A stretch of 32,522 bases of DNA, taken from positions 1,921 to 34,442 of the forward strand of contig JAPPIX010000315.1 in NCBI GenBank assembly GCA_028820495.1. Direction: 5' to 3'. The position numbers and the translations under genes are program-made. The stretch is from Gammaproteobacteria bacterium. GTDB lineage: Bacteria; Pseudomonadota; Gammaproteobacteria; Pseudomonadales; Azotimanducaceae. Shown here piece by piece: positions 31,025 to 32,522 of this stretch. Under the pieces are notes generated by a model. It ran no database searches. It was not told the origin of the DNA and saw only the letters and a program-made list of their open reading frames with translations. The number at the start of each line of letters is the position of its first letter. Positions within the stretch are counted from its first letter, which is position 1.

Positions 31025-31969
31025 TTATCCCCCGGAGCGGGGGCGTGCCGCCCGCGCTTGTTTGGTTGGGGGTTTAGGCGGGGGGGGTGAGCGCGTTCGG
31101 GGTGCCTTGCCGCTGGCGATCTGCTCCCGGGCCTCCTTCTCGATTTTCTCCGCGCCAGTGGGGTCCACACCTATTTCGTAGAGAATGCGCGAGTTGGCGT
31201 GCCCCAAGTGATGTAGGCCGAAAGCCGAGTGGATGGCGTTGTACATGCCTTGGGCGTCCAGCGACTGATTCACGGCGAGCTTGGCCAGCTTCAAGCCGAA
31301 GGGTGGCTGCTTGGCGATCTTCCTGGCGAGATCCAAGGTGAAATCGGTGAGTTCGGCGTTCGGCACGACGTGGTTGACCATGCCCAGTTCCTTGCCTTCC
31401 TGGGCGCTGATGGCGTCGCCAGTAAAGAGCATTTCCTTGGCCTTGCGGTGGCCCACTTCCCAAGCGTGGACGAAGTACTCGTGGCCGTTGACGCCGAAGG
31501 CGATCACCGGATCGGAGAACTGGGCGTCCTCAGCGGCGACGATCAGGTCGAAGGGCCAGACCAACATCAACCCGCCGGCGATGGCCTTGCCTTGCACTTG
31601 GGCGATGGTCGGCTTGGGCATGTTGCGCCAGCGCCAGCAGAAACCGATGAAGATCTCCTGCTCCATCGCCATGTGTCCCTCCTGGCCGGGGCGCCGGTAG
31701 CCGCCCACCCCCATGATTGGCGGGCCGTAGTCGCCAATGCGGCTGCGGTCCTTCAGGTGGTGCCCCGACGAGAAGTGCGGGCCGTCAGCGCCGATGATGA
31801 CGACCTTGACGGCGTCGTCGTGCATGGCCACGTTGAGGGCGCGGTCCATCTCGTAGAGCATCTGCTTGTTCTGCGCATTGCGGATGTCCGCGCGCGCCAG
31901 CATGATCCGCGCCACGCCCTCGGCGGGCTCCTCGTAGCGAATCTGCTCAAATACGCTGGCTTCGCTCAT
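31025..31969 (-). CDS. Crotonase (enoyl-CoA hydratase/isomerase) family protein lacking the classical glutamates
   Basis: A 314-aa protein. RIMLARADIRNAQNKQMLYE, VVIIGADGPHFSSGHHLKD (oxyanion loop), IAQVQGKAIAGGLMLVWPFD and AKEMLFTGDAISAQEGKELG are clear crotonase blocks. The two hydratase Glu positions read as Leu/Met (GGLMLVWPFD) and Val (SDPVIAFG), so simple hydration is unlikely. ATG 31969 has GGAGG 9 nt upstream. The C-terminal 30 residues are Pro/Lys/Arg-rich (RTRSPPPPKPPTKQARAARP) and encoded across a run of eight Cs. It lies 23 nt after a transposase stop. Confidence 0.88.
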   Translation of the reverse strand: MSEASVFEQIRYEEPAEGVARIMLARADIRNAQNKQMLYEMDRALNVAMHDDAVKVVIIGADGPHFSSGHHLKDRSRIGDYGPPIMGVGGYRRPGQEGHMAMEQEIFIGFCWRWRNMPKPTIAQVQGKAIAGGLMLVWPFDLIVAAEDAQFSDPVIAFGVNGHEYFVHAWEVGHRKAKEMLFTGDAISAQEGKELGMVNHVVPNAELTDFTLDLARKIAKQPPFGLKLAKLAVNQSLDAQGMYNAIHSAFGLHHLGHANSRILYEIGVDPTGAEKIEKEAREQIASGKAPRTRSPPPPKPPTKQARAARPRSGG

Positions 31970-31992
31970 GTTCAATGCCTCCGTTGTGGTAA

Positions 31993-32522
31993 CTACTCGC
32001 CCCCCTGCCCCTGATTGGGCGGGGTTTCCTGTGCCGGGGACTCCAACATGCTGGCGGCGTTGCCTTTGAGTGCGATCTGGATGGCGGCGAGGGGATTGTA
32101 GCCTTGGTGTGCCATGGACTGGAGGTAGGATGAGATTCGGCAGTAGGCCTCGGCGTGCTTGAGGGTTCGGAAGCATCCGGAGACCTTCTGCCTGACCTTG
32201 GCCATTCGGATGTCGCGCTCGGCGCGGTTGTTGGTGAACGGCACGTCGGGGTCCCTGGCGAAGCGGAGCGCCTCGTCCTCGTGCTTCATGAGGGCCTCGT
32301 GGAGGTTCTGCGCGTCGGACTTGGCGACGCGCCCGCGCTTGCCGTCGATGCGGGCGGGGGTTTGGGGGAGTTCCCTTTTGGCTTGGGTGAGGATGGTTCG
32401 GTAGGGCTTTCGCACGGCCTTGAAGTCCTTTTCGTCGAGGGCCTTGGCGTCGAGTTCGCCGACCTTTCGGCAGGTCTCGCGCAGGAGCTTGGCCATGCGC
32501 CTTGCCCAGGCGTGGCCGTGGG
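31993..32522 (-). CDS. IS66-family transposase, C-terminal part, cut by window edge
   Basis: The frame is open from 32522 through HGHAWARRMAKLLRE to the stop at 31993. VPFTNNRAERDIRMAKVRQK, SGCFRTLKHAEAYCRISSYL and QSMAHQGYNPLAAIQIAL are the conserved C-terminus of IS66 TnpC, including the catalytic Glu of NRAERD. The N-terminal part is outside the window. The usual downstream IS end (terminal repeat) is not recognisable before the crotonase ribosome site, so the right end may be lost. Confidence 0.9.
   Translation of the reverse strand, partial: HGHAWARRMAKLLRETCRKVGELDAKALDEKDFKAVRKPYRTILTQAKRELPQTPARIDGKRGRVAKSDAQNLHEALMKHEDEALRFARDPDVPFTNNRAERDIRMAKVRQKVSGCFRTLKHAEAYCRISSYLQSMAHQGYNPLAAIQIALKGNAASMLESPAQETPPNQGQGGE

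Noticed and set aside
1-32522. tRNA, rRNA or CRISPR loci
   Set aside because: No cloverleaf-like gene, rRNA segment or regularly spaced repeat array was seen by eye on either strand; a covariance search would be needed to exclude small RNAs.

Overview
The window looks like chromosomal DNA from a GC-rich proteobacterium, most likely a gammaproteobacterium. The divergent msrB/alaA pair, tusA, pdxH and lipoprotein signals fit this. The gene content is that of a free-living or host-associated heterotroph rich in dissimilatory enzymes: three luciferase-like flavin monooxygenases, a LigAB-type extradiol dioxygenase, a class III CoA-transferase, two GST-kappa/isomerase-like thioredoxin-fold proteins and a crotonase. 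The species cannot be named from the sequence. Many starts are TTG or GTG.

Layout: 1-2572 holds a periplasmic SBP56/methanethiol oxidase (cut by the left edge), divergent from a di-heme MauG/cytochrome c peroxidase gene, with an 18-bp inverted repeat between them. 2613-7253 is one tight minus-strand operon: msrB, aldehyde dehydrogenase, LigA-like, LigB-like, then a lipoprotein hydrolase. alaA (7456-8730) is divergent from it. 8738-14184 is a second minus-strand run: MFS transporter, flavin monooxygenase, cupin-like protein, TusA, gamma-glutamylcyclotransferase-like protein and an L-2-hydroxyglutarate-oxidase-like flavoprotein. A 390-nt leader with hairpins then precedes a small basic protein, followed by another flavin monooxygenase.

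15732-22804 is the accessory part. It holds a VapBC-type toxin-antitoxin pair, a displaced and diverged 75-bp piece of the pdxH 5' end, a phage portal remnant, unrecognised lower-GC genes, an IS4-family transposase remnant, two tandem CsgG-like genes (one with a TAGG tetranucleotide tract at its 5' end) and a glycine-zipper surface protein. It ends at the intact pdxH. The pdxH fragment and the intact gene lie as direct repeats about 6.2 kb apart, so this looks like an island or a recombination scar.

22853-32522 returns to metabolism. It has a lipoprotein M19 dipeptidase, a minus-strand operon (two isomerase-like proteins, a lipoprotein, a CaiB-type CoA-transferase and HMG-CoA synthase), a plus-strand flavin monooxygenase/hydrolase pair, and a crotonase that lacks both classical glutamates. 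The crotonase lies only 23 nt downstream of the 3' end of an IS66 transposase that runs off the right edge. Read together, the enzymes suggest oxidation of C1-sulfur compounds and ring cleavage or CoA-dependent breakdown of aromatic or terpenoid-like substrates. The substrates themselves are inference.
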